From contig JAAFIG010000029.1 of NCBI GenBank assembly GCA_013298595.1, forward strand, positions 3,102 through 54,099: a stretch of 50,998 nucleotides of DNA, read 5' to 3'. The translations under genes were made by a program, and so were the position numbers. Under the pieces are notes generated by a model. The model did no database searches, was not told the origin of the DNA, and was given only the letters and a program-made list of their open reading frames with translations. The DNA comes from Deinococcales bacterium (GTDB taxonomy: Bacteria; Deinococcota; Deinococci; Deinococcales; JAAFIG01). This document shows positions 44,200 to 50,998 of the stretch, piece by piece (position 1 is the first letter of the stretch; every line of letters begins with the position of its first letter).

Positions 44200-45183
44200 A
44201 TGTTCTTATTCATTGCTAAGCGGTTAATCAATGCGCCAATCATGTTCTTATTTTCAACCTTGTTTGCTTTTATGATCATCCAAGCAGGACCGGGCAACCC
44301 AGCCGAATTACAAGCCTTTGGCAATGACAGATACGGACGACAAGAAGTACAACGTTTTATTGCCGAATTTGGCTTAGATAAACCTGTGGTGGTGCAATAC
44401 CTCGAGTGGTTAGGACGAGCAGTAACAGGCAACCTTGGGCGCAGCTTAGAGAGCAAACGCACTGTCAATGAAACCATTGGTATTCCTGTTACCAATTCAC
44501 TTATTCTAGCAGCCTCGAGTTTGGTCTTAGTTTTTATCATTGCCACATTTGTTGGGGTTTACTCAGCCGTCTACGAAAATAGTTGGTTTGACCGAATTAT
44601 CAGTATGATTTCTTATATTTTTCTGGGTTTACCAAGTTTTTTTCTTGCCATTATTTTTATTACCCTGATTCTCGAGTTAGGCTGGCGTGGATGGCGTATT
44701 TTACCCATTGGTGGTATGACTTCAGATAATTTTGATTCGTTGTCCTCGTTTAATCAATTGATTGATATTTTTTGGCATATGATTGCCCCCATGCTTTGTG
44801 TTGCTTTATCGCAAGTGGCAATTTATGCCCGTTTATTGCGTTCACAAATGATTGAATTCTTAGCAGACGATTTTGTTCGCACTGCCAAAGCCAAAGGTTT
44901 ACCCACTCGAGTCATCTTTTTTAAGCACGCCTTACGTAATGCTTTAGTGCCTTTTGTGGCAGGTGTTGGTGGTTTACTGCCAACCTTACTTGGTGGCGCT
45001 GGACTGGTCGAAACAGTCTTTAATTGGCCCGGTATTACCAATGTCATGCTGAGTGCTTTACAAGTTAAAGATTTTTTCTTATTCACGGGTTTAGTTAGTG
45101 TCAGTATCCTGATTTTAATTGTTGGTAATTTAATCGCCGATATTCTTCTGGCTGTTGTTGACCCGCGAATTCGTTATCAGTGA
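44200..45183 (+). CDS. Oligopeptide/dipeptide ABC permease, DppB/OppB type
   Basis: The 327-residue protein has six membrane helices, the N-terminal FLFIAKRLINAPIMFLF start typical of DppB/OppB, a Gly-Leu-Asp-Lys loop (FGLDKPVVVQYLEWLGRAV) and the ATPase-coupling EAA loop DDFVRTAKAKGLPTRVIFF. It forms half of the membrane channel. AAGGAGG precedes ATG. The companion permease begins 29 nt later. No binding protein or ATPase gene of this system is present. Confidence 0.9.
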   Translation: MFLFIAKRLINAPIMFLFSTLFAFMIIQAGPGNPAELQAFGNDRYGRQEVQRFIAEFGLDKPVVVQYLEWLGRAVTGNLGRSLESKRTVNETIGIPVTNSLILAASSLVLVFIIATFVGVYSAVYENSWFDRIISMISYIFLGLPSFFLAIIFITLILELGWRGWRILPIGGMTSDNFDSLSSFNQLIDIFWHMIAPMLCVALSQVAIYARLLRSQMIEFLADDFVRTAKAKGLPTRVIFFKHALRNALVPFVAGVGGLLPTLLGGAGLVETVFNWPGITNVMLSALQVKDFFLFTGLVSVSILILIVGNLIADILLAVVDPRIRYQ

Positions 45184-45212
45184 AGTATTAATGCACCGTA
45201 AAGGACGCTACT

Positions 45213-46349
45213 ATGACCAGTCTGACTTTACCTCTACCAGAAACAAAACCTCGAGCTAAATCGCAATGGCGGGTTATCTGGGAACAATTCCAGAAACAAC
45301 CACCAGCTATTGTGGCGTTATTTGTCTTATTGGCACTGTATATTGCAGCCATCTTTGCACCAATGCTCGCCCCTTATGAGCGCAACGAAACAGCTCCTGT
45401 AACCGAGGGAGTTCGTTACCAAGCACCAACCCAAGTTCGTTTCGTAGACCCCGAAACAGGAGCCTTAGAACGCCCCTTTGTTTACGCCACCACTCGACGT
45501 GTAGACCCAAATACTTTTGAATTACAATTTCTCGAGGATCGGTCGGTCAAGTATTATGTGCAATTTTTTGCACAGCGTGGCGAGCCATACCAATTATTTG
45601 GTTTTATTCCAATGCGTCTGCGCTTATTTTCGGTCAGTGCACCTGCCAGAATTTTTATCATGGGCAGCGATGGTTCTGGACGCGATATTTTCTCGAGAAT
45701 AATTTATGGCGCACAAGTCAGTTTAATGATTGGTTTTGTGGCGGTTGGTATTAGTTTTCTGATCGGTGCCATCCTTGGTGGGTTGGCAGGGTTTTATGGT
45801 GGATTACTCGATGCTTTGCTGATGCGTTTTACCGAAGTGATTCAAGCTATCCCACCGTTTTTTCTATTGATTGCATTATCGGCTTTAATCCCCAGTTTTC
45901 TCGAGCCAGAACAGTACTTTTATGGTGTGATTATCATGCTTGGTTTAACCAGTTGGATGGATTTAGCGAAATCTATTCGTGGACAAGTGCTATCTATCCG
46001 CGAACAAGAGTTTATTGTTTCAGCTCGAGCTTTAGGCATTGGTGATGGTCGGATTATTTTGCGGCATATTTTGCCAAACACGGCTAGTTACTTAGTAATA
46101 CTGGGTTCGATTACCATTCCTGGTGCCATTCTTGCCGAAAGCGGGTTATCCTTTATTGGACGTGGTATTCGTGAGCCTTCTGTCAGTTGGGGTTCGTTAT
46201 TATCTGATATTACAACCAATGGAATTGCTGGTGTCAATCTGCATCCTTGGGCATTGATGCCAGGCTGGTACATCCTTGTTACCATTGTTGCTTGGAATAT
46301 CCTTGGTGATGGTCTACGTGCGGCTTTTGACCCTAAGAAACGTCGGTGA
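45213..46349 (+). CDS. Oligopeptide/dipeptide ABC permease, DppC/OppC type
   Basis: The 378-residue protein has the first helix at about 33-53, then an extended region of some 95 residues before helix 2 (GSDGSGRDIFSRIIYGAQ at its end), and five more helices. The EAA loop is EFIVSARALGIGDGRIILRH. It is longer than usual DppC (about 300) because of the external insert, a trait shared by some thermophile and Deinococcus permeases as I recall. It pairs with the preceding gene. Confidence 0.9.
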   Translation: MTSLTLPLPETKPRAKSQWRVIWEQFQKQPPAIVALFVLLALYIAAIFAPMLAPYERNETAPVTEGVRYQAPTQVRFVDPETGALERPFVYATTRRVDPNTFELQFLEDRSVKYYVQFFAQRGEPYQLFGFIPMRLRLFSVSAPARIFIMGSDGSGRDIFSRIIYGAQVSLMIGFVAVGISFLIGAILGGLAGFYGGLLDALLMRFTEVIQAIPPFFLLIALSALIPSFLEPEQYFYGVIIMLGLTSWMDLAKSIRGQVLSIREQEFIVSARALGIGDGRIILRHILPNTASYLVILGSITIPGAILAESGLSFIGRGIREPSVSWGSLLSDITTNGIAGVNLHPWALMPGWYILVTIVAWNILGDGLRAAFDPKKRR

Positions 46350-46364
46350 GCATCAGGAGGTTTT

Positions 46365-46889
46365 ATGAAAAAAGTGGTGATTATTCTTATTACAACCCTC
46401 ATCTCGAGTGCCCTTGCCAGCACGCTGACAATACAATTTCGTAGTGTCGCTCGAGTGGTTGATACCATTGAAAAAAATGGGAAATTACTATCCGAAGCGG
46501 GCGAGCTTGGTTTTGGTTTTGGTATTGGTATGACTGTGCAGGGCGATAAAATCAAATTTTACTTAGGTAAAAAAGCCCAAGTGGTGGTTGACAGCACCCA
46601 AAGTGGCAATCTTGGTTGGCAATATGTTGATGCTTTAGCAGTTGCTAAAGGTCTTGGTTATACGGCTAAACTTGAAAAAGTTACCGATAAAAACGGGTCT
46701 CGAGATGTATTAAATATCAATTATCCGCAAAAAATTACTTGTGAGGATTTTACATATTGGGAAGATGCACAAAAATTTTATAATGCCAGCAGCAACTGGC
46801 GTTCCGAAAAATTTGATGAACAAGACCCATATAATATTGATCGCAGTAAAGATAAACTGGCTTGCGAAAACTTACCTCGAACTCGGTAA
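46365..46889 (+). CDS. Secreted protein with stalk-like region and degenerate Excalibur domain
   Basis: The 174-residue precursor has a signal peptide (KKVVIILITTLISSALA). A middle part resembles copper-amine-oxidase N-terminal/stalk domains (YVDALAVAKGLGYTAKLEK). The C-terminus follows the Excalibur pattern C..F...AQ.FY...DPYNIDRSKDKLACE. The calcium loop normally reads DxDxDG; here it is DRSKDK, so calcium binding may be lost. AGGAGG lies 4-5 nt before ATG. It follows the permease pair by 15 nt and could share its mRNA. Confidence 0.65.
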   Translation: MKKVVIILITTLISSALASTLTIQFRSVARVVDTIEKNGKLLSEAGELGFGFGIGMTVQGDKIKFYLGKKAQVVVDSTQSGNLGWQYVDALAVAKGLGYTAKLEKVTDKNGSRDVLNINYPQKITCEDFTYWEDAQKFYNASSNWRSEKFDEQDPYNIDRSKDKLACENLPRTR

Positions 46890-46936
46890 AACGACACGGG
46901 AACTTTTTAGCGATAAAACAACTCTGATGAAATAGC

Positions 46937-46965
46937 GAACAGCAGGTTGAAACCTCGAGCTGTTC
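46937..46965 (+). terminator. Possible terminator hairpin
   Basis: GAACAGC (46937-46943) pairs with GCTGTTC (46959-46965), with an inner AGGT/ACCT pairing, followed by ACAATTTTAG. The T run is weak. Confidence 0.45.
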
Positions 46966-47035
46966 ACAATTTTAGAACAGCACAACTGTGCTGGTACTGG
47001 TTTTGTATTTCTATGCAAAACCAAAAGGAGTTTTT

Positions 47036-48247
47036 ATGCGTTCATGGGTTTTTCTAGCATTCGCCGCTGTTTCCTTGGTTGGTTGTAATACCGCTGCACC
47101 CAGTATCCCTGCAACATTAACCATCAATGCTGTCAGTGGCAATAATCAAATAGCTGCCAGTGGTTCTGCCGTTGGTACGCCACTGGTTATCCAAGTGGTT
47201 TCCTCGAGTGGTGCTGCCAGTGGTGTTTCAGTTGCCGCTTTTACTGACACCCGTTATTGCAGTATCAGCCCTGCAACCGCCAGCACCGATACAAATGGCA
47301 ATGCCTCGTTCACAGTCACTGCTCTGGCGATCACAGGTGTTACCTGCAACAGCAACTTGACAATTGTTGGACAAACAGTTTCTCGAGGAACGATTGCATT
47401 CAATACGTTTATACGTCCAGCTCAGCGAAATTTAAGTTTAGTCAGCACCTTAGCTTTACCAACAGCCACTGCCACAGTCACCGATGCGGGAGCAGCCACT
47501 GGCAGTGTCAACATCAGTGCTGCCAGTAATTTACCAACCCCAGACAGCAACCATACGTATGGTATTTATATGGCTCGCCAAGATATCAATGGTAACATCA
47601 GCAACGTTAGCTTACTGGGTAAAAGCTCGAGTTTTCCTTTACCAGCAGCCCTTGCTGCCCCAACAAATTTAGCCACTAATGGCAACAATGTACTAGCCAT
47701 TGTTTTGCAAGCCATTGGCGCAGGTCGTGTCAACGATTTGAACAATGCCACTTTAGTCACTGCATTCACTCCAGTTGCCGCAGGCACTGCCAATGTTGCC
47801 ATGACTTTATCTGCCGAAGGATTGCGTTTACCAACGGCTTATACTGTCTCGAGTGCCTCAGCTCAAGTCACCCTGACCAATCCGAACATTAATTTAGGCG
47901 TGGCAGGCGATGGTATTTCGGTTGCTTGGACTGGTTTACCTGTTAATCCAAGTGGCTGGGTCTATGTACTCAACACCACCGATGCTGCCAGTGTCAGCAC
48001 TCGAGTTGCTACTTTTAACAGCAATGGACGTAATGGAACAAGCAACTTCAATGCACAAGCACCAAGCAACAGCACTATTCCAAGCAGTATTGTCGATGCC
48101 AAAGATAAATTTAGCCGAGTTTTTGTCACCCTCGAGCCACTTTCAGCAGGCGATGGTGGTTTTGCCAGCAGCACAACAGGTGCAACTGTGGTCTTAGATA
48201 ATGCCACAAGCCTATGGACTTTGAGCACAAATAACACACAACAATAA
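47036..48247 (+). CDS. Lipoprotein with bacterial Ig-like (Big-1-like) domain
   Basis: The protein has 403 residues with a lipoprotein signal RSWVFLAFAAVSLVGC (lipobox LVGC, lipidated Cys at about residue 17). A Big-1-like domain (about 25-125) with a typical TDTNGNASFTVTA strand follows, then Ser/Thr/Asn-rich beta repeats to the end. It should be anchored to the outer face of a membrane and may mediate surface contacts. AAAGGAG precedes the ATG at 47036, which is preferred over 46988. It is closed by a long palindromic terminator. Confidence 0.75.
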   Translation: MRSWVFLAFAAVSLVGCNTAAPSIPATLTINAVSGNNQIAASGSAVGTPLVIQVVSSSGAASGVSVAAFTDTRYCSISPATASTDTNGNASFTVTALAITGVTCNSNLTIVGQTVSRGTIAFNTFIRPAQRNLSLVSTLALPTATATVTDAGAATGSVNISAASNLPTPDSNHTYGIYMARQDINGNISNVSLLGKSSSFPLPAALAAPTNLATNGNNVLAIVLQAIGAGRVNDLNNATLVTAFTPVAAGTANVAMTLSAEGLRLPTAYTVSSASAQVTLTNPNINLGVAGDGISVAWTGLPVNPSGWVYVLNTTDAASVSTRVATFNSNGRNGTSNFNAQAPSNSTIPSSIVDAKDKFSRVFVTLEPLSAGDGGFASSTTGATVVLDNATSLWTLSTNNTQQ

Positions 48248-48260
48248 CCGTACAAGTTCA

Positions 48261-48294
48261 CTCGAGCACCTTAATTAAGGTGCTCGAGGTTTTT
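48261..48294 (+). terminator. Palindromic terminator beginning and ending in CTCGAG
   Basis: Positions 48261-48288 form a perfect 28-bp palindrome whose ends are CTCGAG and whose centre is TTAATTAA. TTTTT follows at 48290-48294. Confidence 0.85.
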
Positions 48295-48545
48295 ATTTGC
48301 CTAAAACCTTAATACTTTTAGTGAGAAACCAATCAACAAAAAGCTTTGCCAATTTTTATGAGGAGCATCGGTGCTTGCGTGGCGCAAATTTACGAATGTG
48401 TGTCTAATGTTGCGTTTTTCATGCAATACTTACAAAAAAACAACTTGGGAACTTTCTTTAAAAAGTGTCACTCTAAAAATCGAGGACAGCCGAAAGTCTC
48501 GAGTCTGCCTTTTTGTATAACGCTGTAAAGGAGTCATTTTATTCA
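48295..48545. other. Intergenic region without a supported gene
   Basis: About 250 bp of AT-rich DNA. It contains a 60-codon frame (48346-48528, TTG start, no ribosome site) that I do not accept. TATAAC near 48516 and AAAGGAG near 48527 could be the -10 and ribosome site for the small ORF that follows. No convincing RNA structure was seen. Confidence 0.4.
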
Positions 48546-48662
48546 ATGATGGTCTTAGGTATCCGTTGGTACTTAGCGACTGCTAAATACCCTGACACTG
48601 ACTTCTTGAGCAAAGCAACAACAACCTACATTTTCAAGAAGCACAAAGGAGAACCAACATGA
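48546..48662 (+). CDS. Small ORF of 38 codons coupled to a secreted-protein gene
   Basis: ATGATG at 48546 opens a 38-residue frame ending in TGA at 48660-48662, overlapping the ATG of the next gene (ATGA). It begins MMVLGIRWYLATAKYPDTDF and ends with a Lys-rich tail. AAAGGAG lies 12 nt upstream, a little far. It could be a real microprotein or a leader peptide that controls the next gene by translational coupling. Confidence 0.4.
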   Translation: MMVLGIRWYLATAKYPDTDFLSKATTTYIFKKHKGEPT

Positions 48663-49090
48663 AAAATGTCAAGTTAATCGCCCTTGGAATGATCGCCGCT
48701 CTTGGTATGAGTGCTGCAACTATCGCAGCCCCAAGTTATATCGCTGATTGGGAAAATACAGCTGTGGTTAATATTTTCTCGAGTGCCGAAAGCACTGTAC
48801 AGATCAATTCCAGTAGCTTGCTCGATGTGAACCAATTGATTCTTGTGCAATATGGTTTTGAAAACCTCAAAGATATGCTTCGCATCAAGGAAGTGATCGT
48901 TTCCGAGGCAATTGGCATTACTGCAAAAAAATATAGCCTAGAGGCAGATGACAACGGCAACCCAGAACTCAGCCTGACTTTTACCCTAAAAAGTAACACG
49001 GCATATGGCACATATCCCGCAATTATTGTGCTCGAGAATACGCAAACTGGTCAAACCACAAACATTGGTATTACCATCAGCGTACAATAA
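48659..49090 (+). CDS. Small secreted beta-rich protein of unknown function
   Basis: The 143-residue precursor has a signal peptide (KNVKLIALGMIAALGMSAAT, cleavage near IAAPSYI) and a compact mature domain of about 118 residues with alternating beta strands and no Cys. AAAGGAG lies about 8 nt before ATG. I do not recognise the family; the fold could be immunoglobulin-like. It ends three bases before the convergent plsC gene. Confidence 0.65.
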   Translation: MKNVKLIALGMIAALGMSAATIAAPSYIADWENTAVVNIFSSAESTVQINSSSLLDVNQLILVQYGFENLKDMLRIKEVIVSEAIGITAKKYSLEADDNGNPELSLTFTLKSNTAYGTYPAIIVLENTQTGQTTNIGITISVQ

Positions 49091-49093
49091 AAT

Positions 49094-49672
49094 TTACTTC
49101 TCGAGGGCGTGCATTGCGTCCTCGAGTTGTTTGTTGTGCTCCTCGAGTGTACCTGTGGGCAGAATGGGTTGACCATAGCGAAAAACAAAACGTTTACCAC
49201 CAAACCAATTGCGCTCGAGATGAATACCTACAGGAATAACTGGCACTTTGGCTTTTAAAGCAATTAACGAAGTGCCACCTTTGACTTCTTGCCCACCTCG
49301 AGTACCTTGTGGGAAAATAACCAGTAACTGCCCGTTTTGTAATAGCCGTAAAGCTGTTTTAATCGCTTGTAAATCGGTTTTATGCCGATCCACAGGAAAA
49401 GAATTGCCCGCTAACATATACCAGCGCAAAGGATTTTTTTCAAAAGATTCTTTTTTTGCCATGTAATGCACTCGGCGTTTTGTTGGTTGTGCCGCACCAA
49501 ATGGGTCTATGGCAGTAATATGATTTGGTGCCAGTATAGCTGCGCCACTTTTTGGTAAATACTCAGTACCAAGGTACTGCACACCAATAAAACGAAAATA
49601 CCAACCCCAAATACCTTTAATCGCATCAAACGCCACTGGGTTATTGGAAAAATCAGGATTTTTATCGTTCAC
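49094..49672 (-). CDS. plsC: 1-acyl-glycerol-3-phosphate acyltransferase family
   Basis: The 192-residue protein has the acyltransferase motif I NHITAIDPF (NHxxxxD), motif II-like NSFPVDRHKTD, motif III FPQGTRGGQEV and the late VPVIPVGIHLER. It acylates lysophosphatidic acid to phosphatidic acid at the membrane. Its start overlaps the end of cmk by 4 nt, so the two are co-translated, a pairing seen in other bacteria. Confidence 0.88.
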   Translation of the reverse strand: MNDKNPDFSNNPVAFDAIKGIWGWYFRFIGVQYLGTEYLPKSGAAILAPNHITAIDPFGAAQPTKRRVHYMAKKESFEKNPLRWYMLAGNSFPVDRHKTDLQAIKTALRLLQNGQLLVIFPQGTRGGQEVKGGTSLIALKAKVPVIPVGIHLERNWFGGKRFVFRYGQPILPTGTLEEHNKQLEDAMHALEK

Positions 49673-50331
49673 AAAACACCCCCTAATTTGCCACGAATCA
49701 ACTCAAGGGCATGCTGCACTGTTTGCTCAAGGTTTAAATTGCTGGAATCAATATGAATTGCATCTTTGGCTGGTTGGGTGTTAATGGCATCCATTGCATC
49801 TCGAGCTTCGATACTTTTTTGCACTTCTTCCAAAGAACGGCTGCGCTCCGCCACGCGACGCAATGCCCGAACTTGGCTACTGGCAGTTAAAAACAGTTTA
49901 ACCGCTGCATCAGGAAAAACCACTGCCCCCATATCACGCCCTTCGGCAATAAAAGGCGGCTCGAGCAAACGAATTTGTGTATTCACCCAAGCCCGAACTT
50001 GTGGGTGTTGTGCCACAACACTCACTGCTAAGTCAACTCGAGTCGAATGACAAAGCGCTGTAACATCTATGCCATCCAGCCAAACAAGATTACTTGGTAC
50101 TCGAGCCTCGAAACACAATTCATGGGTGCGAATAACAGCCAGCACCGCAGCTTCAAGTTTCACATCAGTACTTGCTTCAAGCGCCGCCAAAGCCACCAAG
50201 CGGTACAACAATCCACTCGAGATATACGGAATAGCCAACGCACTGGCAATACCTTTGGCAACACTGGACTTACCACTGGCAGCTAACCCATCTAAGGTAA
50301 TGACACAAGATTTTGGCAAAGAAAATATCAC
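49669..50331 (-). CDS. cmk: Cytidylate kinase
   Basis: The 220-residue protein has the P-loop ITLDGLAASGKSSVAKGIA, the Cmk-specific early segment YISSGLLYRLVALAAL, AEGRDMGAVVFPDAAVKLFL and the lid RRVAERSRSLEEVQKSIEARD. It phosphorylates CMP/dCMP with ATP. The start is GTG, with TATACT ending 6 nt upstream, so it is leaderless. Confidence 0.93.
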   Translation of the reverse strand: MIFSLPKSCVITLDGLAASGKSSVAKGIASALAIPYISSGLLYRLVALAALEASTDVKLEAAVLAVIRTHELCFEARVPSNLVWLDGIDVTALCHSTRVDLAVSVVAQHPQVRAWVNTQIRLLEPPFIAEGRDMGAVVFPDAAVKLFLTASSQVRALRRVAERSRSLEEVQKSIEARDAMDAINTQPAKDAIHIDSSNLNLEQTVQHALELIRGKLGGVL

Positions 50332-50337
50332 TGCTCG

Positions 50338-50343
50338 AGTATA
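50338..50343 (-). promoter_or_regulatory. cmk -10 box fused to a CTCGAG
   Basis: Minus strand TATACT, whose last two bases start a CTCGAG, 6 nt before the GTG at 50331. Anything bound to or modifying CTCGAG here would touch the promoter. Confidence 0.55.
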
Positions 50344-50352
50344 CGGTATGGG

Positions 50353-50772
50353 TCAAGTGTTATTCGTTGTTGGCGCAACTGGAGTGGCAGGTTTTGGAGC
50401 TGCTTTAAAAGCTTTATACCGCTCGATTTCTGGTTTGGCAAATTGCAAAGCAAAATGCAGCACAGCAATATCATCAGCAAGTCCAAAAGCACCAAGGAAA
50501 CGCTCTGGCAACAAATCAAACGGACTGACCAAATATGCCAATGCGCCAATGACGGCGTATTTCACTTCGGGTTTCATGTCAAAAGACGCATCAAAACCCA
50601 TCTGGTAAATGGTTTGCACATCCTGCCAAGAGTCACCTAGTTTATCTTTGACAGCAACAAAAGCCGTACCAAAACCAGCTTCGATAGCTTTTAAGGTATC
50701 AGGGCTTTCGGCTTTAGCTTTGGCTTCGGGGCTAGAAAGCATCGCGGAAATCGTATCTTGGTTCGGGGTCAT
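50353..50772 (-). CDS. DUF1232 (YkvA-like) small membrane-associated protein
   Basis: The 139-residue protein has the DUF1232 signature YAVIGALAYLVSPFDLLPE with the following GLADD, and an Ala/Pro-rich end. The family is linked to membranes, without a proven role. The ATG at 50772 is set by TAAACT exactly 7 nt upstream; the longer frame to 50976 runs through a repeat and is rejected. Confidence 0.78.
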   Translation of the reverse strand: MTPNQDTISAMLSSPEAKAKAESPDTLKAIEAGFGTAFVAVKDKLGDSWQDVQTIYQMGFDASFDMKPEVKYAVIGALAYLVSPFDLLPERFLGAFGLADDIAVLHFALQFAKPEIERYKAFKAAPKPATPVAPTTNNT

Positions 50773-50779
50773 ACGATAT

Positions 50780-50785
50780 AGTTTA
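50780..50785 (-). promoter_or_regulatory. -10 box TAAACT, leaderless
   Basis: TAAACT on the minus strand ends 7 nt before the ATG at 50772. Confidence 0.55.
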
Positions 50786-50866
50786 GCACTCGAGCAAGCC
50801 TCGAGGTAACACGCCTTTGCTACAAAGCTGCATGTTGCGGTGGTATTACAAACTGTATTTTGCCGT

Positions 50867-50890
50867 AGAGGCGAGGCATGCCTCGCCCCT
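50867..50890. repeat. Palindrome of the GAGGCGAGGCATG family
   Basis: A 24-bp palindrome with one mismatch, centred on GCATGC. Its half matches the outer arms of the inverted repeat at 30231-30287. On the minus strand it lies just after the stop of the partial gene at the window edge. Confidence 0.8.
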
Positions 50891-50906
50891 TGTATATTAA
50901 AAGAGG

Positions 50907-50998
50907 TTAGAAATGATGTGGCAGATCGTTCGCCGCTAGAACCCAATGAGTTCGTCCTGTAGCAGGATCGCCACAACCAAAAACCTTGAGAAAAGCTC
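50907..50998 (-). CDS. C-terminal end of an unidentified gene (start outside window)
   Basis: On the minus strand one frame is open from the window edge to TAA at 50909-50907, giving 29 residues that end in GRTHWVLAANDLPHHF. The phrase WVLAANDLP is reminiscent of the WxLxTNLP strand in DDE transposases, where it would lie mid-protein, so a truncated transposase is one possibility. Too short to be sure it is coding. Confidence 0.3.
   Translation of the reverse strand, partial: AFLKVFGCGDPATGRTHWVLAANDLPHHF

Noticed and set aside
46971-47000. Second GAACAGC copy and CAGCACA/TGTGCTG hairpin
   Set aside because: The loop is too tight, there is no T run, and it sits in the probable leader of the lipoprotein gene. 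No clear function.
48346-48528. 60-codon plus-strand frame after the lipoprotein gene
   Set aside because: It begins at TTG without a ribosome site and has no CTCGAG-type or codon pattern of native genes. The following 38-codon frame is better supported.
50773-50976. N-terminal extension of the DUF1232 protein
   Set aside because: It runs through the palindromic repeat and a -10 box, and the residues do not look like protein. The ATG at 50772 has a TAAACT box 7 nt upstream.

Overview
The window looks like a chromosomal segment from a moderate-GC member or relative of the Deinococcota. This is an inference from several independent traits. Two paralogous glutamate dehydrogenase genes lie side by side, as in Thermus. 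TrmB carries an extra C-terminal domain. There is a Deinococcus-like amylosucrase, a DUF4388 signalling protein and an S-layer-homology-like exported protein. Many genes have a TANNNT -10 box only 5-8 nt before the start codon, which points to leaderless mRNAs. No taxonomic marker such as rRNA is present, so the assignment is moderate.

The most striking property is base-level. The palindrome CTCGAG is scattered everywhere, in coding DNA of every frame, in intergenic DNA and inside terminators. I counted 17 copies in the first 2.5 kb, where chance would give fewer than one. This behaves like the highly iterated palindrome HIP1 of cyanobacteria. One block, about 12.6-15.5 kb, is nearly free of it and is AT-rich. 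That block holds a UvrD-like helicase and a DUF2290-type partner gene, preceded by a nest of inverted repeats that overlaps the predicted promoter. It is the best candidate for a recently acquired, possibly anti-phage, module.

Layout. 1-4.2 kb: amine or amino-acid utilisation (APC permease, glutamine-synthetase-like ligase, small zinc peptidase, SDR dehydrogenase). 4.2-12.5 kb: mixed genes (a GGDEF protein, secreted cyclophilin, a diverged DUF1537 kinase homologue, an SLH-like exported protein, a B12-binding subunit, a BMP-type solute-binding protein, and a membrane GGDEF-EAL protein). 12.6-15.5 kb: the acquired module. 15.6-19.7 kb: housekeeping (FakA-like fatty-acid kinase with its Asp23 partner, CoaD, a membrane-linked sulfite-oxidase-fold enzyme). 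19.7-22.7 kb: a sucrose unit (amylosucrase then PfkB fructokinase) behind a LacI-type operator. 23-30 kb: a SurA/PrsA-like foldase, tRNA-Arg(CCG), DUF2071, DCC protein, CDF metal transporter, TrmB and a P-loop protein. 30-39 kb: two glutamate dehydrogenases and a 1955-residue GAF/PAS/DUF4388 protein with no recognisable output domain. 39-42.6 kb: RNase HII, ribokinase, DXP reductoisomerase, YqeK-like HD phosphatase. 42.6-49.1 kb: envelope and transport genes (a propeller-like membrane protein, an oligopeptide permease pair, an Excalibur protein, an Ig-like lipoprotein, a small secreted protein with a coupled 38-codon ORF). 49.1-51 kb: PlsC, Cmk, DUF1232 and the end of an unidentified gene.

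Functional links visible in the order: amylosucrase releases fructose and the adjacent kinase can phosphorylate it; the paired dehydrogenases connect glutamate to 2-oxoglutarate and would accept glutamate from the amine locus; Asp23 and FakA overlap; Cmk and PlsC overlap. I saw no rRNA, CRISPR array, complete insertion sequence or prophage.
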